From positions 62,001 to 126,000 of the forward strand of contig JBGCGA010000003.1 of NCBI GenBank assembly GCA_045110285.1: DNA of 64,000 bases. The letters run 5' to 3'. Positions 44,834 through 53,834 of this stretch are shown here, in pieces; positions within the stretch are counted from its first letter, which is position 1, and each line of letters starts with the position of its first letter. The notes beneath the pieces are model-generated. The model saw only the letters and a list, made by a program, of their open reading frames with translations, was not told the DNA's origin and made no database searches. The position numbers and the translations under genes were made by a program. This DNA is from Putridiphycobacter sp045110285. Lineage in GTDB: Bacteria; Bacteroidota; Bacteroidia; Flavobacteriales_D; Crocinitomicaceae.

Positions 44834-47800
44834 ATGGAAACAAATAAAAAATATTGGAAAGGGCTTGAAGAGTTTCATGAAACACCGGAATTCTTGGAAA
44901 GTACCAAAAGTGAATTTCCAGAGGAATTAAGTGTTGACGAATTTTTGTCTGACAAAAGTTTAGATGAAAGCTCAACAAGCAGAAGAGATTTCTTAAAATT
45001 TTTAGGATTCAGTGTTGCAGCAGCTACATTAGCAGCTTGTGATGCACCAGTAATTAAAGCAGTGCCTTATGTAGTAAAACCTGAGCAAATTACGCCTGGA
45101 ATGCCAACTTGGTATGCATCTTCATATTATGACGGGTCAACATTTGCTAATATTTTAGTAAAGACAAGGGAAGGTCGTCCAATTTTTATAAAAGGTAATA
45201 AGCATCTATCTACTTATAGTAGCAGTGCTAACCCTAGAGTTATAGCATCTGTCTTATCATTGTATGACGGAGAGAGGCTGCAAAAGCCTGTAGTAAAAGG
45301 TCAAGAAACAGATTGGACGCTTGTAGACACTAATGTTAAGTCGAAATTGAAAAGTATTTCGGAAAAAGGGGGTAAAATTGTTCTTCTTTCAGGAACAGAA
45401 ATTAGTCCTTCAACTTTATCTGTAATACAAGAGTTTAAAAAAACATACGGTAACTCAAATGCTATATCAGAAATTGATCAGGAAGATATTCCTTCAGCAA
45501 ATGACGTAGTAAGCCATATTCAATATGATGCAGTGTCATATGCTGGTATTAGAAAAGCAAACGAATCTTCATTTGGAAAAGCAGTAATACCTGATTATGA
45601 TTTTTCTAAGGCGAAAGTAATAGTGAGTGTAGCAGCTGATTTTATGAATTCTTGGCTAATGTCCAATGAATATGCAGCCCAATATGCAGTAAGAAGAAAT
45701 CCTGATGGTGAGTGGATGAATAAGCACTTCCATTTCGAGGCAAATATGTCAGTTACGGGATCGAATGCTGATGTTAGAGGAATGGTGAAGCCATCTCACC
45801 AGCCAGCTGTTCTTTCAATATTACATAAAGAAATTGTAGGCTCTCCTTTAGCGGGGATTGATACTTCAGTATTAAATGCTGCAGTAACTAAAAAAATCAA
45901 GGCAGCAGCAAAAGCGCTAAAAGCCAATGCTGGACAAAGCTTATTAGTTGCTGGTGCTAGTCACGAAGCTTTTCAAACTGTTGTTAATGCAATAAATGCT
46001 AAGTTAAATAACTACACATCAACAATCAACTTGTCTAACGGAGTTAATCTATTTAATTCAGAAGATGATAAAATGACTGCTCTCGTTAAAGATATGAATG
46101 CAGGAAAAATTGATGCGGTAATCATGTGGAACACAAATCCAGTTTATTCACATGCAAATTCTGCAGATTTTAAAACTGGTTTAGCAAAAGTAGGATTATC
46201 AGTTTCAATTTCTGAATATGCAGATGAAACAGCTTCGCTTTGCAATTACCAATTGGCGGCCAGTCATCCATTAGAAGTATGGAATGATTTCAGTCCTAAA
46301 ATAGATACTTATACAATTGCACAGCCGACTATACGCCCGTTATTTGATACGCGTTCGGCTGGTGAATCATTAATGATTTGGGCTGGATTGGCTACACACA
46401 TAGGAAGAGAAAGCACAAATTATCACGATTATATCAAATCAGTTTGGCAAAAGTATGGCTATACTGCCGATTCTAAATTTGCAACTTTTGACGCATATTG
46501 GGCTGACGTAGTAAGAAACAGCGTTTCTGCTCCAGATATTATTCCTGTAGAGGCAGTATCGTTTTCTGGCAATACAGCAGCAGCGGCAAAAGTAATGTCA
46601 AAAATTAAGTCTTCTGACTGGGAAATTACTTTATATCAAAAATCATCAATTGGTGATGGTAAAATGGCAGGTAACCCGTGGTTGCAAGAAATGCCAGACT
46701 CAGTTTCAAAAGTGACTTGGGACAATTATATTACCATGTCTCCAACAGATATGGAAGATCAAGGATATAGTGCTGAACTAGGTCAAGAGAGTCCATCAAA
46801 TGTTGCTAATGTAACAGTTAATGGTCAATCTATTGAACTACCAGTTTTCCCTCAGCCTGGTCAAGCACACGGTACCTTAGGTATAGCTTTAGGATATGGT
46901 AGAGGAGCAAATGGTGAAGCTATTGGAAAAGCTGCTTACCAAACCAATCAGCTAGGTTCTTCTAAAAAAGGTCCTAACGGAGGTAAGCAATCTATTGGCG
47001 CTAACGTATTTGGATGGTTGAACGAAACATTTGCAGTTCAAGGTGCTGAAATTAGCAAAACTGAATCCGTTTACAATTTAGCTTGTACGCAAACACACGC
47101 AACTGTAATGGGTCGTAATTCAATTGTAAAAGAAACGACTTTAGACATTTATAAAACAAAAGATTCTTCGGCATATAACCACAGACATGTTTTACATTCT
47201 GGTTGGAATCATGACGAAAAACCTGTAACTGATTACAACCTATGGGATGACCATCCTGTAGAAAATGTTGGGCACAGATGGGCAATGACAATTGATTTGA
47301 ACGCATGTAATGGTTGTGGTACTTGTTTAATTGCTTGTCAGTCTGAAAACAATGTTCCAGTTGTCGGCAAAGATGAGATTAGAAGAGGAAGAGAAATGCA
47401 TTGGTTAAGAATTGACCGCTATTATGCATCAGATATTGAACCAGCAGTAGGTACAAAAGGTGAAGCTTATAAAGAAGAAGGATTTGCAGGGTTACAAGAT
47501 CCAGCAGATGCACCTTCTGTTGTGCATATGCCAATGATGTGTCACCACTGTAATCATGCTCCGTGTGAAACAGTTTGTCCTGTAGCAGCTACAACTCATT
47601 CAAACGAAGGTTTAAACATGATGACTTACAACAGATGTATCGGTACTAGATATTGTGGAAATAACTGCCCATATAAAGTACGTCGATTCAACTGGTTTGA
47701 TTATCCATCATACAGAAAATTCACAGAGGTGAATCCGGCGCAAGACGATTTAGGTCGTATGGTATTGAATCCTGATGTCGTTGTTAGAACAAGAGGTGTA

Positions 47801-48187
47801 ATGGAAAAATGTTCATTCTGTGTTCAAGAAATACAGTCAGCTAAATTAGTGGCTAAAAAGGAAGAAAGAGCATTGGTAGATGCTGACGTAAATACAGCAT
47901 GTGCAGATGCTTGTCCAACTCATGCTATTGCTTTTGGTGACTGGAATGATACTAGTTCGGCAGTTCACGAAAGTTCAAACAGTCCAAGAGCATATCAAGC
48001 GCTTGAAGAAATTGGTGTTAAACCAAATGTTTGGTTTAAGGTGAAAGTGAGAAATGAGGAGAATGAAGCCTTAGCTGCACTTCAAAAAGAACACCATGCT
48101 CCTGAAGTTCATGCTGAAGAGCATGAGGCGGAGCATATAGAAACACATGATAGTCATGGGTCAGATGATCACGGACACGGACATTAA
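44834..48187 (+). CDS. actB: Alternative complex III subunit B (molybdopterin-like and Fe-S subunit)
   Basis: A 1117-residue iron-sulfur subunit. A Tat-type signal with SRRDFLK (R50, R51) after a 48-residue N-terminal extension leads into a possible lipobox (AAC, C69). The first about 700 residues resemble a molybdopterin oxidoreductase. The C-terminal ferredoxin-like part has CNGCGTCLIAC, CHHCNHAPCETVCP, CIGTRYCGNNCP and CSFCV ... CADACP, enough for the usual three [4Fe-4S] and one [3Fe-4S] clusters. The last 32 residues contain 10 His. In characterised complexes the molybdopterin-like part carries no cofactor. Adjacent to actA (23-bp gap). Confidence 0.95.
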   Translation: METNKKYWKGLEEFHETPEFLESTKSEFPEELSVDEFLSDKSLDESSTSRRDFLKFLGFSVAAATLAACDAPVIKAVPYVVKPEQITPGMPTWYASSYYDGSTFANILVKTREGRPIFIKGNKHLSTYSSSANPRVIASVLSLYDGERLQKPVVKGQETDWTLVDTNVKSKLKSISEKGGKIVLLSGTEISPSTLSVIQEFKKTYGNSNAISEIDQEDIPSANDVVSHIQYDAVSYAGIRKANESSFGKAVIPDYDFSKAKVIVSVAADFMNSWLMSNEYAAQYAVRRNPDGEWMNKHFHFEANMSVTGSNADVRGMVKPSHQPAVLSILHKEIVGSPLAGIDTSVLNAAVTKKIKAAAKALKANAGQSLLVAGASHEAFQTVVNAINAKLNNYTSTINLSNGVNLFNSEDDKMTALVKDMNAGKIDAVIMWNTNPVYSHANSADFKTGLAKVGLSVSISEYADETASLCNYQLAASHPLEVWNDFSPKIDTYTIAQPTIRPLFDTRSAGESLMIWAGLATHIGRESTNYHDYIKSVWQKYGYTADSKFATFDAYWADVVRNSVSAPDIIPVEAVSFSGNTAAAAKVMSKIKSSDWEITLYQKSSIGDGKMAGNPWLQEMPDSVSKVTWDNYITMSPTDMEDQGYSAELGQESPSNVANVTVNGQSIELPVFPQPGQAHGTLGIALGYGRGANGEAIGKAAYQTNQLGSSKKGPNGGKQSIGANVFGWLNETFAVQGAEISKTESVYNLACTQTHATVMGRNSIVKETTLDIYKTKDSSAYNHRHVLHSGWNHDEKPVTDYNLWDDHPVENVGHRWAMTIDLNACNGCGTCLIACQSENNVPVVGKDEIRRGREMHWLRIDRYYASDIEPAVGTKGEAYKEEGFAGLQDPADAPSVVHMPMMCHHCNHAPCETVCPVAATTHSNEGLNMMTYNRCIGTRYCGNNCPYKVRRFNWFDYPSYRKFTEVNPAQDDLGRMVLNPDVVVRTRGVMEKCSFCVQEIQSAKLVAKKEERALVDADVNTACADACPTHAIAFGDWNDTSSAVHESSNSPRAYQALEEIGVKPNVWFKVKVRNEENEALAALQKEHHAPEVHAEEHEAEHIETHDSHGSDDHGHGH

Positions 48188-48217
48188 TAATATTGAGTTT
48201 AATATAAACAAAGCATA

Positions 48218-49963
48218 ATGCATAAAGAATCAGCAATTAGAGAACCTTTAGTACTTGGGCACAAATCATATCATGATGTGACTGAGGATGTATGTCGATC
48301 TATTGAAGGCAAAGCACCAAAGGCATGGTATATCATGTTTGGTATTGCTTTATTAGTGGGATTATACGGTGTAGGTTGTATACTTTACCTTTTAGGAACT
48401 GGAATTGGAACATGGGGACTTAACAAAACAGTTGAGTGGGCGTGGGATATTACCAATTTCGTTTGGTGGGTTGGTATTGGTCACGCCGGTACTTTAATAT
48501 CTGCGGTATTGTTATTATTCCGTCAAAAATGGAGAATGGCCATTAACCGTTCTGCGGAAGCAATGACAATTTTTGCCGTATTTATGGCTGGTTTATTCCC
48601 GTTAATTCACATGGGAAGACTGTGGGTAGGGTACTGGGTACTTCCATTACCGAACCAATTTGGTTCTTTGTGGGTAAATTTTAACTCGCCATTATTATGG
48701 GATGTATTTGCCATTTCTACATATTTATCAGTGTCCTTAGTGTTTTGGTATATTGGTTTATTACCTGATTTTGCAACTATTCGTGATAGAGCCAAGTCGC
48801 CTGTTGCTAAAAAAGTGTATTCTGTACTGTCTTTTGGATGGTCAGGAAGAGCAAAGCACTGGAATAGATTCGAAATTGTTTCATTAGTATTAGCTGGATT
48901 AGCTACGCCACTTGTATTCTCGGTACATTCAATTGTATCATTTGATTTTGCTACGTCCGTGGTTCCAGGTTGGCATACAACAATTTTCCCTCCTTATTTT
49001 GTGGCGGGTGCAGTATTCTCTGGTTTTGCCATGGTACAAACTCTAATGCTTATTCTAAGAAAAGGAATGAAGCTAGAGGCTTATATTCACACAAAGCATA
49101 TTGAGTACATGAATATAGTAATCATGGTTACTGGTTCAATGGTAGGTGTTGCTTATTTAACAGAGCTTTTTATGTCGTGGTATTCAGGTGTTGAATACGA
49201 AGCATACGCATTCTTAAATAGAGCAACTGGTCCTTATTGGTGGGCATATGCCTCAATGATGACATGTAATGTTATTTCGCCACAATTAATGTGGTTCAAA
49301 AAATTAAGAAGAAGTTTATTATTCACCTTCTTTATTTCAATTGTGGTGAACATTGGGATGTGGTTTGAGCGTTTTGTGATTATTGTGACTTCAATTCACC
49401 AAGATTATTTACCATCATCATGGAGTATGTTCTATCCTACATGGACAGATATTGGTATTTATGTTGGAACTTTGGGTCTGTTTTTTGTGTTCTATTTACT
49501 ATACGTTCGATACTTCCCTGTATTAGCAATTGCTGAAGTAAAAACAATTTTGAAATCTTCAGGAGAATCATACAAAAATGGGTCTGCTGAAATTCACACA
49601 ACACCAGCACCTGCTGTTGGACACACAAGAAAACCTGCTATTGAAGATGAGAAGGAAAAAGATGAAGTGATTGATAAAGTTAGCTCTGAAGTAGAAGATA
49701 AATCTGAAAGCATCAATTCTTTAATTAGCAAAATAGGTACGGGAGATGCAAACTCGGCTGATGACCTAAAGAAAATTTCAGGAGTTGGTCCAAAGCTTGA
49801 AGGTGTTTTAAATGACATAGGAATTTATTCATTTTCACAGGTCAGTAAAATGACAAAGAATGAATATGATTTGTTGGATTCGATTACAAAATCGTTTCCT
49901 GGTAGAGCTGAACGAGATGATTGGGCAGCTCAGGCAAAAAAATTAATGAACAATACTAAATAA
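48218..49963 (+). CDS. actC: Alternative complex III subunit C (NrfD-type) with a helix-hairpin-helix tail
   Basis: Integral membrane quinol-binding subunit of the NrfD/PsrC type with about ten helices over residues 1-450 (WWVGIGHAGTLISAVLLLFRQ and onward). The 581-residue product is about 100 residues longer than the membrane core. A charged linker leads to a C-terminal domain at 515-581 (DNA positions 49760-49963). Its pattern, LKKISGVGPKLEGVLND followed by IYSFSQVSKMT and WAAQAKKL, is that of the helix-hairpin-helix domains found in some NuoE C-termini. The core function (quinol oxidation, possibly proton transfer) follows the family. The role of the tail is unknown. Confidence 0.93.
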   Translation: MHKESAIREPLVLGHKSYHDVTEDVCRSIEGKAPKAWYIMFGIALLVGLYGVGCILYLLGTGIGTWGLNKTVEWAWDITNFVWWVGIGHAGTLISAVLLLFRQKWRMAINRSAEAMTIFAVFMAGLFPLIHMGRLWVGYWVLPLPNQFGSLWVNFNSPLLWDVFAISTYLSVSLVFWYIGLLPDFATIRDRAKSPVAKKVYSVLSFGWSGRAKHWNRFEIVSLVLAGLATPLVFSVHSIVSFDFATSVVPGWHTTIFPPYFVAGAVFSGFAMVQTLMLILRKGMKLEAYIHTKHIEYMNIVIMVTGSMVGVAYLTELFMSWYSGVEYEAYAFLNRATGPYWWAYASMMTCNVISPQLMWFKKLRRSLLFTFFISIVVNIGMWFERFVIIVTSIHQDYLPSSWSMFYPTWTDIGIYVGTLGLFFVFYLLYVRYFPVLAIAEVKTILKSSGESYKNGSAEIHTTPAPAVGHTRKPAIEDEKEKDEVIDKVSSEVEDKSESINSLISKIGTGDANSADDLKKISGVGPKLEGVLNDIGIYSFSQVSKMTKNEYDLLDSITKSFPGRAERDDWAAQAKKLMNNTK

Positions 49964-49970
49964 AGATAGC

Positions 49971-50516
49971 ATGGCAGATAGAGTAATATATGCAATGTAT
50001 GATGATGATGATGTAACAAAAGATGCGGCTAAAGCATTGGTTGCAGATGGGATTCATATATCAGACGTTTTTTCACCATTTCCAATTCATGGAATTGATC
50101 CAATAATTGGAGTGAAGCACACAAGAATGGGTATTGTAGCATTTATGTTTGGACTAACTGGTTTAACCTTGGCCCTAATTGGTATGCGATATTTTATGAT
50201 TGTGGATTGGCCAATGAATATTGGTGGTAAGCCGAACTTTTCATTATTAGAAAACTTGCCATCTTTTATTCCAATTTCATTTGAATTTACAGTATTATTT
50301 GCAGGTCACGGAATGGCTATAACTTACTTATTAAGAAATAAAACACTTCCTGGAATGCCAGCAGATAATCCTCACCCACGGACAACAGATGATAGGTTTG
50401 TAATGGAGATTCGCTTATCTGAAAATTCAAAATTTTCTTCAGATGAATTGCATGCTAAATTAAAGCAAACTGCAATTGTTGAAATTGAAGAAAAGGAATA
50501 TAAAATCATTAAATAA
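49971..50516 (+). CDS. actD: Alternative complex III subunit D (DUF3341)
   Basis: A 181-residue membrane subunit of the DUF3341 family: an N-terminal soluble part (YDDDDVTKDAAKALVADGIHISDVFSPFPIHGID, in two parts) and two helices at about 56-78 and 100-122. It ends in a cytosolic tail. DxxxSPFPIHGID is the hallmark of ActD. It lies 7 bp after actC and 7 bp before actE. Confidence 0.93.
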   Translation: MADRVIYAMYDDDDVTKDAAKALVADGIHISDVFSPFPIHGIDPIIGVKHTRMGIVAFMFGLTGLTLALIGMRYFMIVDWPMNIGGKPNFSLLENLPSFIPISFEFTVLFAGHGMAITYLLRNKTLPGMPADNPHPRTTDDRFVMEIRLSENSKFSSDELHAKLKQTAIVEIEEKEYKIIK

Positions 50517-50523
50517 ATTGATC

Positions 50524-51342
50524 ATGAATAGAAAGTTTAAGACATTAAACATCCTTGCAATATCGGTTATCGCTGCTGGCTCAATTTTGACGTCATGTAA
50601 AAACGATCCTAATTCACCAGGTAGTGAATACATGCCAGACATGTATCGGTCTCCTGCAGTTGAAACTTATGTTGACTATGGTCAGGTTTTAGGTAAATAC
50701 AAAACTGAGTTATCTGATGCATATGAGCCAGGTTTGCCTCCATCAGGAACGATTCCAATGTCGTCAAATGCAACTAACGATTTACCATATGAGCACGGAA
50801 TGCCTGTAGGTTGGGATAAATCTCATGGTTTGTACGGAATGCCTGTCGATAGCACAGGTTACGCAGATGCAGCATTTGATTTAAATCCCATTGCTTATAC
50901 TGAAACAGTAAAAAAAGACGCGAAAGTGCTTTATCAGAACTTTTGTATTCACTGTCATGGTGAAAAAGGTGACGGTCAGGGTACAGTAGTTACAAACGGA
51001 GGCTATCCTCCACCGCCTTCATATAGCGGTGCTGGTTTAAAAGATTTGCCAGCTGGTAATATATTCTACTCAATTACCTATGGTAAAGGATTAATGGGGT
51101 CGCATGCTTCACAATTATCAAAAGAGGAAAGATGGAAATTAGTGCACCATATTGAAATGCTACAAGGAAAAGACAAAGTTACAGTTGAAAAAGCCGCTGA
51201 GGCAGGTACCGTAACTTCAGATGAAAATGTAGATGTAGATGGATCTGCAGACTCTGATGCTCTGGCACCTGAAGAAAAAACTATCATCCAGAAAGTGGTA
51301 GGTAAAGTGCAAGACGTGTTGAAAACAGATGGCAAGCATTAA
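50524..51342 (+). CDS. actE: Alternative complex III subunit E (monoheme cytochrome c lipoprotein)
   Basis: A 272-residue lipoprotein (lipobox LTSC near residue 23) with one heme-binding CIHCH site (FCIHCHGEKGDGQG) in a cytochrome c fold with a Met ligand region (GKGLMGSH). The family region YMPDMYRSPAVETY near the N-terminus is typical of ActE. A charged, Asp/Glu-rich tail of about 50 residues follows. I chose the ATG at 50524, which yields the lipobox; an earlier start would overlap actD. Confidence 0.93.
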   Translation: MNRKFKTLNILAISVIAAGSILTSCKNDPNSPGSEYMPDMYRSPAVETYVDYGQVLGKYKTELSDAYEPGLPPSGTIPMSSNATNDLPYEHGMPVGWDKSHGLYGMPVDSTGYADAAFDLNPIAYTETVKKDAKVLYQNFCIHCHGEKGDGQGTVVTNGGYPPPPSYSGAGLKDLPAGNIFYSITYGKGLMGSHASQLSKEERWKLVHHIEMLQGKDKVTVEKAAEAGTVTSDENVDVDGSADSDALAPEEKTIIQKVVGKVQDVLKTDGKH

Positions 51343-51383
51343 GAAAGTAATATTTATTAAGAACAAGATTTAATATAGAAAAC

Positions 51384-52610
51384 ATGGAGTTTCAAATTTC
51401 AGGCAAAGCAAAAAAATCAATCATTATCGTTGGGATAGTAGGGTTGCTTTTGTTTTTATTAGGTGTTTTTACAAATGGTGAAGCACAGTCAGAGTACTTA
51501 AAATCAAGAATTGTATCAAACTTTTTAATTGACGCTTTGTTCTTCTTGTTCATTTCATTAGGAGCACTATTTTTTATGGCGCTGCAATATGCAACGGAAA
51601 CAGGTTGGTCAGTTGCCATCAAGAGAGTGTTAGAGGGTATTTCTTCTTACGTTATTGTTGGCGTAATTACTTTGGGCCTCGTATTCTTATACATTACGGT
51701 TGATAATGGTGCTTATACTGTTAACAGCCACGACCATCATGTTGGTCATATCTATGAGTGGATGGATACGAAGATGGTTGATCATGATACTATTTTGCAA
51801 GGTAAAGAGCCTTTCCTAAATAAAACTTTTTTCTGGGTAGCAACAATTATTTATTTTGCTATTTATGTGATGTTTTACTTAGGATTTAGAAAAAGAAGTT
51901 TACAAGAAGATCTTGAGGGAGGAACAAAATTACACTACAAGAATTTTGCTAAAGCAGCATTCTTCTTGGTTTTGTTCGGTTATACAAGTTCAACATTAAC
52001 TTGGCACTGGACCATGTCGATTGATGCACATTGGTTTTCTACTTTATATGGGTGGTATGTATTCTCTGGAATGTGGTTAACTGCAATGGTTTGTACAATG
52101 TTGTTAATACTTTATTTGAAAGGTAAAGGACATTTAGAAAAGGTAAACGATAGCCACATTCATGATGTTGGAAAGTGGATATTCGCGTTGAGTTTCCTTT
52201 GGTCGTACCTGTTCTTTTCTCAATTTATGTTAATCTGGTATCCTAACATTCCAGAGGAAGCAATATACTACACATTCAGATTCGAAAATTACAAGTACAT
52301 TTTCTGGGGAATGTTTATTATAAACTTTACAATACCAATGTTAATTTTGATGTCGAGAGAGGCAAAAAGACATGCAGGAATTTTAATGGTGGTTGGATTG
52401 ATAATTATTATCGGTCACTGGACAGATGTATATATGCTAATTACACCAGGTGTTATGGGTGAGCATGGTTCAATTGGAATTATTGAATTAGGCTTATTTA
52501 TGGTGTTTGCAAGTATCTTTGTGTTTTGGGTGCTAAATACCATGTCAAAAGCGCCGCTAATGCCAAAGAATCACCCATTTTTAGATGAAAGTAAACATCA
52601 CGATATTTAA
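51384..52610 (+). CDS. actF: Alternative complex III subunit F (membrane subunit)
   Basis: Polytopic membrane subunit of 408 residues with about ten helices, paralogous in type to ActC. Landmarks are SSTLTWHWTMSIDAHWFSTLYGWY and SFLWSYLFFSQFMLIWYPNIPEE, both characteristic of ActF. Located between actE (41-bp gap) and coxB. Expected to sit in the membrane core and contribute to proton transfer. Confidence 0.94.
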   Translation: MEFQISGKAKKSIIIVGIVGLLLFLLGVFTNGEAQSEYLKSRIVSNFLIDALFFLFISLGALFFMALQYATETGWSVAIKRVLEGISSYVIVGVITLGLVFLYITVDNGAYTVNSHDHHVGHIYEWMDTKMVDHDTILQGKEPFLNKTFFWVATIIYFAIYVMFYLGFRKRSLQEDLEGGTKLHYKNFAKAAFFLVLFGYTSSTLTWHWTMSIDAHWFSTLYGWYVFSGMWLTAMVCTMLLILYLKGKGHLEKVNDSHIHDVGKWIFALSFLWSYLFFSQFMLIWYPNIPEEAIYYTFRFENYKYIFWGMFIINFTIPMLILMSREAKRHAGILMVVGLIIIIGHWTDVYMLITPGVMGEHGSIGIIELGLFMVFASIFVFWVLNTMSKAPLMPKNHPFLDESKHHDI

Positions 52611-52643
52611 TAAATACAAAAGCTAAAATTTAAAAGATAGATT

Positions 52644-53807
52644 ATGTTAATCACTTGGATAGTTATAATTCTTGCCTTAATCACAACTGCTCAACTATTG
52701 AGAGTTTCGGGAATTGCAAAGAAGATTCACAATAAAAAAGAAGAAGACATTAGTGATGCTGACAATAGCTTTAATGGTACTTTTTTGCTCCTTTTTGTTA
52801 TTGGATTATTTGTTTCTACTGTTTACTTACTTGCAAAGTATGGCAGAGGTTTGCTTCCCAATGCAGCATCTGAACATGGACTAGACATTGACTTCTTGTT
52901 TATGGTGAATTGGATTATTGTTTTCGCAGTTTTCTTTTTAACTAATGCCTTACTGTTTGGCTTTGCTTACAAGTATAGAGGAAAGAAAAGAAGAAAAGCC
53001 TATTACTTTCCTCATGATACAAGACTTGAATTAATATGGACAATTATTCCAGCTATTGTTTTGGCTGTTATTATTATATTAGGTTTGAGAACGTGGAATG
53101 ATGTGACAGGAAAAAATTCTGATGATGCTAAAATTGTTGAAGTGTATGGTCAACAGTTTAATTGGGTTATTCGTTATGCTGGTGAAGATAATAAATTAGG
53201 TTTTGCTGATTATAAATTGATAACTACAGAAAACCCTTTAGGTGTGGCGTCACCAGAATCAATTGATGCTAGCATTGCTTCAATGACAAATACAATTAAC
53301 GAAATTGATGCTTCATTAAAAGCGGATTCGGCGGGGACAGCAGTTTTTGCAGTTGAAGAATTACATGAAATGCATTCAAGAATGGATAAGTTCATTAGAC
53401 TTCGTGAGAAAGTTGAAAAAATGAAGAAGCAATACGAGAATTCTGATTTAAGCGTTGGAGATGATGATATTCTTTCTCAGGTAGAATTACATTTGGTGAA
53501 GGATCAAGACTATCAGTTTATTTTTAGATCTAAAGATGTATTGCACTCTGCATACTTCCCGCATTTTAGAGCTCAAATGAACTGTGTTCCTGGACAAAGA
53601 ACTTCGTTTTCGTTTAAACCTACAATCACCACTGAAAAAATGCGTGAGAACCGAGGGGATGAAAATTTCAATTACATTTTATTATGTAACAAAATTTGTG
53701 GAGAGTCTCACTCTAACATGAATATGATTGTAGTAGTTCATGAAACACAAGCAGAATTTGATGCTTGGGCAAAAGAAAATACAAAAGCTGCAATAGCAAC
53801 AAACTAA
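52644..53807 (+). CDS. coxB: Cytochrome c oxidase subunit II (CuA), with helical insert
   Basis: A 387-residue subunit II of the aa3-type oxidase. Membrane helices at about 2-22, 45-65, 85-108 and 130-150. The CuA site is complete: H301, C348, C352, H356 and M359 (CNKICGESHSNM). Between the first strands of the CuA domain and the rest there is a charged helical insert at about 182-278 (EELHEMHSRMDKFIRLREKV, for example), absent from the minimal family fold. It follows actF by 33 bp, in keeping with an ACIII-oxidase supercomplex. Confidence 0.94.
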   Translation: MLITWIVIILALITTAQLLRVSGIAKKIHNKKEEDISDADNSFNGTFLLLFVIGLFVSTVYLLAKYGRGLLPNAASEHGLDIDFLFMVNWIIVFAVFFLTNALLFGFAYKYRGKKRRKAYYFPHDTRLELIWTIIPAIVLAVIIILGLRTWNDVTGKNSDDAKIVEVYGQQFNWVIRYAGEDNKLGFADYKLITTENPLGVASPESIDASIASMTNTINEIDASLKADSAGTAVFAVEELHEMHSRMDKFIRLREKVEKMKKQYENSDLSVGDDDILSQVELHLVKDQDYQFIFRSKDVLHSAYFPHFRAQMNCVPGQRTSFSFKPTITTEKMRENRGDENFNYILLCNKICGESHSNMNMIVVVHETQAEFDAWAKENTKAAIATN

Positions 53808-53834
53808 TTATAATTTAATAAAAGAAATATAGAT

